From the NCBI GenBank assembly GCA_003647375.1, contig QMMS01000332.1, positions 1 to 5,131 on the forward strand: a stretch of 5,131 nucleotides of DNA, in the 5' to 3' direction. Below, one piece after another: positions 1 through 5,026 of this stretch; within the stretch, counting starts at the first letter, position 1, and every line of letters starts with the position of its first letter. This stretch comes from Deltaproteobacteria bacterium (GTDB lineage: Bacteria; Desulfobacterota; Desulfobacteria; Desulfobacterales; B30-G6). The position numbers were made by a program, and so were the translations under genes. The notes under the pieces were generated by a model, which saw nothing but the letters and a program-made list of their open reading frames with translations, ran no database searches and was not told the origin of the DNA.

Positions 1-1
1 C

Positions 2-130
2 AAACGTATTCCCACAGTTCCCCTTTCAAGTATGGTCAGGGCACGCGAAATAGCTAACTTACTCAAAAATCGGATCTCCGCCGGCAAGTTCTTATTGGGA
101 GAGCCTCAGAGCACACTGCCCAGAAGGTAG
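2..130 (+). CDS. Homocysteine biosynthesis protein (DUF39/HcyBio family), C-terminal fragment
   Basis: This is the last 42 codons of a gene that begins before the window, in the frame ending at TAG 128-130. The peptide starts KRIPTVPLSSMVRAREIANL and continues to a GKFLLGEPQSTLP tail. The P-T-x-P-L-S-S run, then an ARE-IA helix, then G-x-F-L-L-x-E-P and a final LP, is how I remember the C-terminus of the DUF39/HcyBio family. Members of that family take part in forming homocysteine from aspartate semialdehyde with sulfide-derived sulfur in methanogens and sulfate reducers, alongside a ferredoxin-type partner, in the cytoplasm. The stop codon is the first triplet of the 47-bp repeat at 128-174, so the original C-terminus may have been slightly altered by the repeat. 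thpR follows 78 bases later on the same strand. The family call rests on memory of a short tail and has not been searched; only the open frame is directly seen. Confidence 0.72.
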   Translation, partial: KRIPTVPLSSMVRAREIANLLKNRISAGKFLLGEPQSTLPRR

Positions 131-174
131 ATACCCGGGTCCAAAGGGCCTGGCACTGATTCAACCCTATAAGG
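128..174 (+). repeat. 47-bp dispersed hairpin repeat, copy 1 (supplies HcyBio stop codon)
   Basis: This copy matches 1955-2001 at 45 of 47 positions in the same orientation; the differences are T151 (C1978) and A169 (G1996). Outside these limits the flanks diverge, except that both begin with TAG used as a stop codon. Bases 135-142 pair with 146-153 around an AAA loop, giving an 8-bp stem with two G-T pairs (G137-T151, T140-G148). A second potential stem, seen fully in copy 2, is broken here just outside the repeat. There is no T-tract after the hairpin, so a classic intrinsic terminator is unlikely. A REP-like or small non-autonomous element is the best description. I do not recognise a named family. 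Confidence 0.88.
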
Positions 175-208
175 ACCAGGTCTGAAATGACAGAATAGAA
201 TACGGTTA

Positions 209-793
209 ATGAAGACTAAATTCAGGACATTCGTCGCTATCGAACTGCCGGGGAATATACGGACTGATCTCCGGAGACTGCAGCATGATTTCACGTCCTA
301 CCGGTTCGGCATTCGCTGGGTGAAACCACGGAACATGCATTTGACATTGAAGTTTCTGGGTGATGTCGATCCTGTTCATGTCGAAGCTATCGGGAACGTT
401 CTGACAGAGAGTGTGGGACAAACCCCTGTGTTTGAACTGCTACCCAGGGGTTTGGGTGTTTTTCCAAATATAAGACAACCGCGAATACTTTGGACAGGAA
501 TAGCAGGTCAGGCGGACGCCGTCAGATATCTGCACCGGTCCGTGGAAATTGCTCTGGATCCACTGGGATTTACAGCGGATAAGCGTTTCTTCACGGGACA
601 TTTGACGATCGGTCGCATCAAAAAACGAATTGATCCGAAACGCTTGGCGGATGCTTTGCGGATCCATCAAGGGTTTGCATCAGACCCGTTTGCAGTGGAA
701 CGGATGGTGCTGTTTAAAAGTGACCTACTCCCAGGGGGGGCCAAGTACAGTAAGCTTTACGAGATGCCTCTCGGAAACCGATCCATTTCATGA
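209..793 (+). CDS. thpR: RNA 2',3'-cyclic phosphodiesterase (2H/LigT family)
   Basis: This 194-residue protein belongs to the two-histidine phosphoesterases. Characterised family members open RNA 2',3'-cyclic phosphates to 2'-phosphate ends, and some also ligate tRNA halves in vitro; it should act in the cytoplasm. Both catalytic H-x-T-x motifs are present: HLTL at residues 44-47 (followed by KFLGDV) and HLTI at 131-134 (followed by GRIK). The N-terminus (RTFVAIELP) and the tail (a G-A-x-Y segment before YEMPL) also fit, and the length is normal for ThpR. ATG 209 is the first ATG after the in-frame TGA at 188-190, but it lacks a convincing Shine-Dalgarno sequence, so translation may be weak. 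The gene lies 78 bases after the HcyBio gene and 117 before recA. Proximity of thpR to recA is common in Desulfobacterota, though no direct functional link is known. Confidence 0.95.
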   Translation: MKTKFRTFVAIELPGNIRTDLRRLQHDFTSYRFGIRWVKPRNMHLTLKFLGDVDPVHVEAIGNVLTESVGQTPVFELLPRGLGVFPNIRQPRILWTGIAGQADAVRYLHRSVEIALDPLGFTADKRFFTGHLTIGRIKKRIDPKRLADALRIHQGFASDPFAVERMVLFKSDLLPGGAKYSKLYEMPLGNRSIS

Positions 794-797
794 AATG
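784..797. other. 14-bp perfect palindrome across the thpR stop codon
   Basis: The sequence CATTTCATGAAATG is its own reverse complement and includes the TGA stop of thpR (791-793). With no loop it would form a poor RNA hairpin, so it is better seen as a possible protein-binding site or as chance. It lies 15 bases upstream of the dyad at 812-832. Confidence 0.4.
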
Positions 798-811
798 ATC
801 GGGATAAACGG

Positions 812-832
812 TGATCAATTGGTACTTGATCA
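812..832. promoter_or_regulatory. 7-7-7 perfect dyad, candidate recA operator
   Basis: Half-sites TGATCAA (812-818) and TTGATCA (826-832) are perfect inverted repeats separated by seven bases. The centre is 89 bases upstream of the recA start. The right half touches or overlaps potential -35 elements (TTGGTA at 819-824 or TTGATC at 826-831), which suits a repressor. recA is normally under LexA in bacteria, but this dyad does not match the Gram-positive GAAC-N4-GTTC, the gamma-proteobacterial CTGT-N8-ACAG or the alphaproteobacterial GTTC-N7-GTTC forms. LexA sites vary widely within the former deltaproteobacteria, so a lineage-specific LexA box or another regulator is possible. The symmetry is seen; the role is inferred. 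Confidence 0.45.
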
Positions 833-847
833 TCGGAACCCGATAAG
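819..847 (+). promoter_or_regulatory. Possible sigma70-type promoter for recA
   Basis: TTGGTA at 819-824 (four of six matches to the -35 consensus) and GATAAG at 842-847 (four of six to the -10) are separated by 17 bases. Transcription would start near 854, leaving a leader of about 55 bases before recA. The overlap with the dyad at 812-832 adds some weight. The match alone is weak. Confidence 0.3.
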
Positions 848-899
848 GATAGCTTATAGCAGAATCAACGTGTTTAATTACCCCATGGACAGCTCAAGC

Positions 900-905
900 A
901 GGAGG
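900..905 (+). promoter_or_regulatory. Strong ribosome binding site of recA
   Basis: AGGAGG sits five bases before ATG 911. It is a full Shine-Dalgarno match and fixes the recA start. thpR upstream has no comparable site, which suggests recA is translated much more strongly than its neighbour. Confidence 0.9.
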
Positions 906-910
906 ATAAA

Positions 911-1957
911 ATGACTATCTCACCCGATAAGGAAAAAGCCGTCGACACGGCGATGCTTCAAATAGAACGCCAGTTCGGAAAAGGATCCATCATGAAGCTC
1001 GGCAGTCAACCAATCGTAGATGTTCCTGTAATCTCAACAGGATCTATTGCCCTGGACTTGGCCCTGGGAATCGGCGGGCTGCCCAGGGGCCGGGTCACCG
1101 AAGTGTATGGACCTGAATCTTCAGGGAAAACAACCCTTGCCCTGCATGCGGTCGCCAATGCACAGAAGCAGGGAGGGATTGCCGCGTTTATCGATGCCGA
1201 ACATGCACTGGATATTTCATACGCCAAAAAATTAAACGTGAACTGTAACGATCTTCTGGTGGCACAGCCGGACACGGGTGAGCAGGCGCTTGAAATTACC
1301 GACATGCTGATTCGAAGCGGGGCTATCGATGTCATTGTCATCGATTCAGTGGCTGCCCTGGTACCGCGTGCGGAAATCGAAGGGGAGATGGGTGATTCAC
1401 ACATGGGGCTCCAGGCAAGGCTCATGTCCCAGGCACTGCGAAAGCTCACCGGCTCCATCAGTAAAACCATGACATCACTGATTTTCATCAACCAGATACG
1501 GATGAAAATCGGTGTGGTATTCGGTAACCCTGAAACCACCACCGGAGGAAATGCGCTTAAATTTTACTCCTCCGTGCGACTTGAAATCAGGCGCAGTACA
1601 GCCATTAAAGATGGCCAGGAGATTACCGGCAACCGGACGCGCGTCAAGGTAGTCAAAAATAAAATGGCTCCCCCTTTTAAAAATGCTGAATTCGATATCA
1701 TGTACGGTGAAGGTATCTCCCGAACAGGTGAAATTATCGACCTGGGAGTGGAAGCAGGCGTCATCGATAAAAGCGGTTCCTGGTATTCTTATAATGGTGA
1801 GAGGATCGGGCAGGGTCGCGAAAACGTTAAATCATTTTTACATGATAACAAGGACTTGTTAGAAATATTGTCGGATACCATTCGGACATCCGTGGGTCTC
1901 ATAAAGGAAAAAAATACGGATGCAGCCAGTGACACACCGAAAGAGGGCAAAGTTTAG
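911..1957 (+). CDS. recA: DNA recombinase RecA
   Basis: The 348-residue RecA forms ATP-dependent filaments on single-stranded DNA, drives homologous pairing and strand exchange, and activates LexA self-cleavage in the SOS response. Visible features are the N-terminal helix region ending in FGKGSIM, Walker [10 protein letters not shown] at residues 67-75, the Walker B strand VIVIDS at 141-146, the [20 protein letters not shown] segment, and the DNA-binding loop 2 region around NQIRMKIG and [16 protein letters not shown]. Loop 2 has GVVFGNPE where GVMFGNPE is usual, a conservative change. The C-terminus ends in a short charged tail (TPKEGKV). Length and motifs indicate a complete, active protein. 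ATG 911 is supported by AGGAGG at 900-905 and by family N-termini. The stop TAG (1955-1957) is the first triplet of the second 47-bp repeat copy. No recX follows; a 335-bp gene-free gap leads to alaS. Confidence 0.99.
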   Translation: MTISPDKEKAVDTAMLQIERQFGKGSIMKLGSQPIVDVPVISTGSIALDLALGIGGLPRGRVTEVYGPESSGKTTLALHAVANAQKQGGIAAFIDAEHALDISYAKKLNVNCNDLLVAQPDTGEQALEITDMLIRSGAIDVIVIDSVAALVPRAEIEGEMGDSHMGLQARLMSQALRKLTGSISKTMTSLIFINQIRMKIGVVFGNPETTTGGNALKFYSSVRLEIRRSTAIKDGQEITGNRTRVKVVKNKMAPPFKNAEFDIMYGEGISRTGEIIDLGVEAGVIDKSGSWYSYNGERIGQGRENVKSFLHDNKDLLEILSDTIRTSVGLIKEKNTDAASDTPKEGKV

Positions 1958-2001
1958 ATACCCGGGTCCAAAGGGCCCGGCACTGATTCAACCCTGTAAG
2001 G
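1955..2001 (+). repeat. 47-bp dispersed hairpin repeat, copy 2 (supplies recA stop codon)
   Basis: This is the second copy of the element at 128-174, 1827 bases downstream and in the same orientation. Its TAG (1955-1957) ends recA. Bases 1962-1969 pair with 1973-1980 around AAA; here position 1978 is C, so the pair with G1964 is Watson-Crick. A second hairpin follows, AACCCT (1990-1995) with AGGGTT (1999-2004) around GTA. Its outer three bases lie beyond the shared 47 bp and are lost in copy 1. An A/T-rich run (TTTAATATTAT from 2003) comes next, so this copy could act as a weak recA terminator or a 3'-end stabiliser. Both copies hold G-T pairs on the + strand that would be A-C mismatches on the other, favouring a + strand RNA fold. 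Confidence 0.88.
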
Positions 2002-2031
2002 GTTTAATATTATGCACATTCAGCGTATGAT

Positions 2032-2194
2032 AAATTCTAAATCCGAATATCGAAATACGAAACAAATTCAAATATCAAATGCTCAAATGTCCCAAAAATG
2101 ACCTGCAGGCTCGAGTATACTGGGCTATGTTTTGAGCATTCGAATTTGAGTCATTGGATATTGTTTAGAATTTAGAATTTCGTGCTTCGAATTT
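2032..2194. repeat. AT-rich imperfect inverted repeat, about 165 bp (MITE- or BIME-like)
   Basis: The left arm (2032-2097, beginning AAATTCTAAATCC) is complementary to the right arm (2130-2194, ending GAATTT) with a centre of about 32 bases. In the outer 44 positions I count 30 matches without gaps; the inner part needs small gaps but ends in clear complementarity (TCAAAT and CCAAAA against ATTTGA and TTTTGA). The A/T-rich arms, with runs such as TTTAGAATTTAGAATTTCG, resemble dispersed palindromic repeats I associate with Desulfobacterota and other environmental genomes; that resemblance is memory, not a search. No terminal target duplication is obvious. Transcribed, it would form a long imperfect hairpin between recA and alaS. 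Confidence 0.72.
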
Positions 2195-2203
2195 CAAGCA
2201 TTA

Positions 2204-2233
2204 TTGACATCGGCATAGCCAATTATCTCTGAT
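2204..2233 (+). promoter_or_regulatory. Possible alaS promoter
   Basis: A perfect -35 hexamer TTGACA lies at 2204-2209, just outside the inverted repeat. The best -10 at allowed spacing is TCTGAT at 2228-2233 (18-base spacer, four of six matches). An independent alaS promoter is plausible because the repeats separate alaS from recA. The -10 is weak. Confidence 0.35.
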
Positions 2234-2252
2234 CTGGCCGAGGCTACCAGAT
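2232..2252 (+). other. Small hairpin in the alaS leader
   Basis: ATCTGG (2232-2237) pairs with CCAGAT (2247-2252) around nine bases and is followed by TTTC. A competing pairing of TAGCC (2216-2220) with GGCTA (2242-2246) would disrupt it, since GGCTA lies in its loop. It could be a weak attenuator or chance. No T-box sequence is present, and no alanine-specific leader can be claimed. Confidence 0.25.
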
Positions 2253-2281
2253 TTTCAATACTCAAAAAACTTATGCTGTTT

Positions 2282-2286
2282 AGGAG
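2282..2286 (+). promoter_or_regulatory. Ribosome binding site of alaS
   Basis: AGGAG at 2282-2286 stands six bases before ATG 2293, a good Shine-Dalgarno site that supports this start. Confidence 0.85.
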
Positions 2287-2292
2287 TTTATC

Positions 2293-4947
2293 ATGACCGG
2301 CAATGAGGTGCGACGTAAATACTTAGAATACTTCCAGAAACACCACCATAAGATTGTTAGAAGTTCCTCCCTCGTCCCCCAGGACGATCCAACCCTTCTT
2401 TTCACAAACGCCGGTATGGTACAGTTCAAACGTGCTTTCCTGGGTGAGGAGAAAAGGGGGTATGTTCGCGCCACGACATCGCAGAAATGCGTCCGCGCAG
2501 GGGGAAAACATAACGATCTGGAAAATGTCGGCTACACCGCACGTCATCATACCTTTTTTGAAATGCTGGGAAATTTTTCCTTTGGTGACTATTTCAAGGA
2601 AAAAGCCATTGAATTTGCCTGGGATCTATTGACCAATGGATACGGGCTTCCCGGGGAAAAGCTGTACGCATCGGTTTACCTCGACGATGACGAAGCGTAC
2701 GATCTCTGGCATCAACGTATCGGCATCCCCGAAGAACGGGTTGTGCGGTTCGGCGAAGAAGATAATTTCTGGTCAATGGGAGACACCGGCCCATGCGGTC
2801 CCTGTTCAGAGTTGTTGCTGGACAGGGGTGAAAGTTATGGGTGCGGCCGTCCCGATTGTCGCGTCGGCTGCGAATGTGATCGCTATCTGGAGATTTGGAA
2901 TCTGGTTTTCATGCAATTCAACCGGGATGCGTCCGGAAAGATGACACCACTGCCAAAACCCAGTATCGACACAGGCCTGGGGCTTGAAAGGATGGTGACA
3001 CTCCTTCAGGATGTGCCTACCAATTATGAAACAGATCTGCTGCTGCCGATCATTGAAAAAGTAGAAGATTTATCCGAGAAAAAAATGGGAGAATCGGCAG
3101 AAGACGACGTGGCCATGAAGGTTATTGCCGATCACAGTCGGGCAGCAGCCTTTTTGATCGGTGACGGTGTCCTGCCATCCAATGTTTTTAGAGGCTATGT
3201 CCTCCGACGTATCATGCGGCGTGCCATCCGTTACGGCAGGAAGTTAGGTCTCGACAAACCTTTTCTGGATGTTACCGCCAGTGTGGTCTTTGACATCATG
3301 AAGGATGCCTACCCGGATCTTATGGCCTCCAAAGCATTTATCACCAATGTCATCCACAACGAAGAAACCCGTTTTTCAGAGACCCTTGATTTCGGACTAA
3401 ACCTTCTGAATGACACGCTTTCAGATTTACGAGCCAAAGGGACCGACTGTGTACCGGGTAGTGTTATCTTCAAGCTCTACGACACATACGGTTTTCCCGT
3501 GGATATCGTAAGGGATGTCGTGAGAGACGAGAAGATGGCGCTTGATATGGATGGTTTTGAGTCCGCCATGGAAGCACAGCGGGAAAAGTCACGTTCCGTG
3601 ACGGCTTTTTCGGAACTCGGCGATGCCTACCGGGAGCTTTCCGCCAAAGGCGTCAACGTCGAATTTCTGGGTTATGATCAGAATACCCTGGATGCCACCA
3701 TCCTTGTCCTGGTTTCAGACGGCAAAGAAGTGGCATCAATAGAAGAGGGCATGGAGGTAGAGCTCGTTACGGGAAAAACCCCGTTTTATGGTGAATCAGG
3801 TGGGCAGGCCGGCGACATAGGCACCATCACCGCATCCGACAACGACCATTCCTTTTTGATGGAAGTGACCAATACCATAAAAGACCCCACCGGCCTCATT
3901 ATCCACAGAGGCAGAGTTCTTTCGGGAAAAATCCAAAGGGGTGAAGAGGTAACGTTAACGGTGGATATGGGAAAAAGAAACGCCACGGCCTCAAACCACA
4001 CGGCCACTCATATTCTGCATCATGCCCTGAGAAAGGTTTTGGGGGATCATGTCAAACAGGCGGGATCGCTTGTGGCACCGGACAGGTTCCGTTTTGATTT
4101 TACCCATTTTTCACAGGTTGGCCCGGATCTACTGGATGAAATAGAGTCTATTGTGAACAAAAGAATCAGGGATAACGTTGCTGTTCAAACCCAAGAGATG
4201 GATGCGGAAGATGCGTTCAAATCAGGTGCGACAGCTCTCTTTGAGGAAAAATACGGTGACCGGGTCCGGGTGGTTTCCCTGGCCGATTTCAGCAAGGAGC
4301 TCTGTGGTGGGACTCACACAAAACAGACCGGCAATATCGGGCTGTTCAAAATTGTCAGTGAATCGAGTATTGCTTCAGGCGTTCGCAGAATCGAGGCTTT
4401 GACCGGTGAGGCCGCATTGAACCATCTGCAGAAGACAGTCCACGCGGTACAGGAGGCTGCCGGAATACTGAGGGTTAAGCCTGATGCCGTCCCCAAACGA
4501 ATTCAAAAGCTATTGGAGCAACTCAAGAACAACGAAAAAGATATCAACCAACTCAAAGCAAAAATATTAGGCCGCTCTTCATCTAAGGTTTTAGATGAAG
4601 TTGTTAAAGTTAATGATGTCAAATTATTAGTTAAAAAGATCGATGCTGATTCTCCGGCCGCCCTTCGTAATATAGCCGACCGATACAAAGAACAGATTAA
4701 ATCCGGCATCATTGTTCTGGGGAGCCGATCCGGCTCAAAGGCACTGCTTCTTACCGCTGTTACGCGTGACCTGACCGGTCAATATCATGCCGGCAAAATC
4801 GTCAATAAATTAGCCGTAATTGTCGGCGGCGGTGGCGGCGGAAGACCCGATATGGCCCAGGCCGGTGGTCCCAATCCGGAAAACCTGGACAAGGCCATGG
4901 AAGCGGCAGCTGATATCATTGCCGGAATAGAATCGTACCTAAAGTGA
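2293..4947 (+). CDS. alaS: Alanyl-tRNA synthetase
   Basis: The 884-residue class II synthetase charges tRNA-Ala in the cytoplasm and hydrolyses mischarged Ser- and Gly-tRNA-Ala. The aminoacylation core has RATTSQKCVRAGGKHNDL (59-76), HTFFEMLGNFSFGDYF (86-101), GDTGPCGPCSE (163-173) and motif 3 DTGLGLERM (226-234). A cysteine cluster at C184, C189, C193 and C195 could hold a metal, as in the longer version of this loop in many bacteria. The tRNA-recognition region includes DHSRAAAFLIGDGVLPSN and RGYVLRRIMRRAIR. The editing domain has its zinc set: HTATH (H569, H573) and CGGTH (C671, H675). The C-Ala tail carries the glycine-rich GGGGGGRPDMAQAGG (845-859). Length is normal and all domains are present. 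N297-V298-F299-R300 replaces the usual N-E-G/N-R. An AT-rich patch with a 10-bp hairpin lies in the linker between editing domain and C-Ala. Confidence 0.99.
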   Translation: MTGNEVRRKYLEYFQKHHHKIVRSSSLVPQDDPTLLFTNAGMVQFKRAFLGEEKRGYVRATTSQKCVRAGGKHNDLENVGYTARHHTFFEMLGNFSFGDYFKEKAIEFAWDLLTNGYGLPGEKLYASVYLDDDEAYDLWHQRIGIPEERVVRFGEEDNFWSMGDTGPCGPCSELLLDRGESYGCGRPDCRVGCECDRYLEIWNLVFMQFNRDASGKMTPLPKPSIDTGLGLERMVTLLQDVPTNYETDLLLPIIEKVEDLSEKKMGESAEDDVAMKVIADHSRAAAFLIGDGVLPSNVFRGYVLRRIMRRAIRYGRKLGLDKPFLDVTASVVFDIMKDAYPDLMASKAFITNVIHNEETRFSETLDFGLNLLNDTLSDLRAKGTDCVPGSVIFKLYDTYGFPVDIVRDVVRDEKMALDMDGFESAMEAQREKSRSVTAFSELGDAYRELSAKGVNVEFLGYDQNTLDATILVLVSDGKEVASIEEGMEVELVTGKTPFYGESGGQAGDIGTITASDNDHSFLMEVTNTIKDPTGLIIHRGRVLSGKIQRGEEVTLTVDMGKRNATASNHTATHILHHALRKVLGDHVKQAGSLVAPDRFRFDFTHFSQVGPDLLDEIESIVNKRIRDNVAVQTQEMDAEDAFKSGATALFEEKYGDRVRVVSLADFSKELCGGTHTKQTGNIGLFKIVSESSIASGVRRIEALTGEAALNHLQKTVHAVQEAAGILRVKPDAVPKRIQKLLEQLKNNEKDINQLKAKILGRSSSKVLDEVVKVNDVKLLVKKIDADSPAALRNIADRYKEQIKSGIIVLGSRSGSKALLLTAVTRDLTGQYHAGKIVNKLAVIVGGGGGGRPDMAQAGGPNPENLDKAMEAAADIIAGIESYLK
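4577..4600 (+). other. Perfect 10-bp hairpin inside alaS
   Basis: CTTCATCTAA (4577-4586) and TTAGATGAAG (4591-4600) are exact inverted repeats around GGTT, followed by TTGTTAAAGTT. It lies in the linker before C-Ala, within a stretch (about 4555-4650) rich in A/T and TTA leucine codons. The stem is A/T-rich and lacks a clean T-run, so strong termination is unlikely; it could cause pausing or be an insertion scar. Confidence 0.55.
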
Positions 4948-4949
4948 GC

Positions 4950-5026
4950 GTTTCAAATTTTAAGAATATTGAATTTAGAAATATTTTCAAAGGATTTGAT
5001 CCATTTGAATTCTTAAAAGTTGAAAC
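4950..5026 (+). repeat. Inverted-repeat element or terminator after alaS
   Basis: The 18-base arms 4950-4967 (starting GTTTCAAATTTT) and 5009-5026 (ending GTTGAAAC) are complementary at 17 of 18 positions, two bases after the alaS stop. A nested hairpin lies inside: TTCAAA-GGAT (4986-4995) with ATCC-A-TTTGAA (4999-5009), one bulged A, loop TTG; its last base A5009 is also the first base of the outer right arm. It could end the alaS transcript as a large A/T-rich stem, or be a palindromic repeat; the core GAATTTAGAA also occurs in the style of the 2032-2194 element. No T-tract follows the right arm, which argues against a simple intrinsic terminator. Confidence 0.65.

Larger units (their letters stand above)
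1958..2292. other. Gene-free recA-alaS interval, 335 bp
   Basis: I find no credible coding region on either strand here. From left to right it holds most of repeat copy 2 (to 2001) with its second hairpin (to 2004), a short A/T-rich spacer, the long imperfect inverted repeat 2032-2194, a perfect TTGACA at 2204-2209, a small hairpin at 2232-2252 and the alaS ribosome binding site at 2282-2286. Many bacteria carry recX between recA and alaS; I see no recognisable RecX remnant. Confidence 0.8.

Noticed and set aside
151..166. TGGCAC in repeat copy 1 as a sigma54 -24 element
   Set aside because: The required GC of the -12 element is absent at the correct spacing; CAAC is found instead.
630..914. 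94-codon + strand frame overlapping the end of thpR and reaching recA
   Set aside because: It overlaps thpR in another frame, its translation looks like no protein family, and it has no ribosome binding site.
1006..1542. 178-codon open frame antisense to recA
   Set aside because: It is a by-product of recA codon use on the opposite strand; the serine- and arginine-rich translation has no recognisable domain.
2102..2115. Adjacent CCTGCAGG and CTCGAG palindromes, resembling a cloning linker
   Set aside because: They sit in the centre of a natural inverted repeat with no vector-like sequence nearby, so chance is the simplest reading.
2202..2292. T-box or other known riboswitch before alaS
   Set aside because: No T-box consensus or strong terminator/antiterminator pair is present, and the only hairpin is six base pairs.
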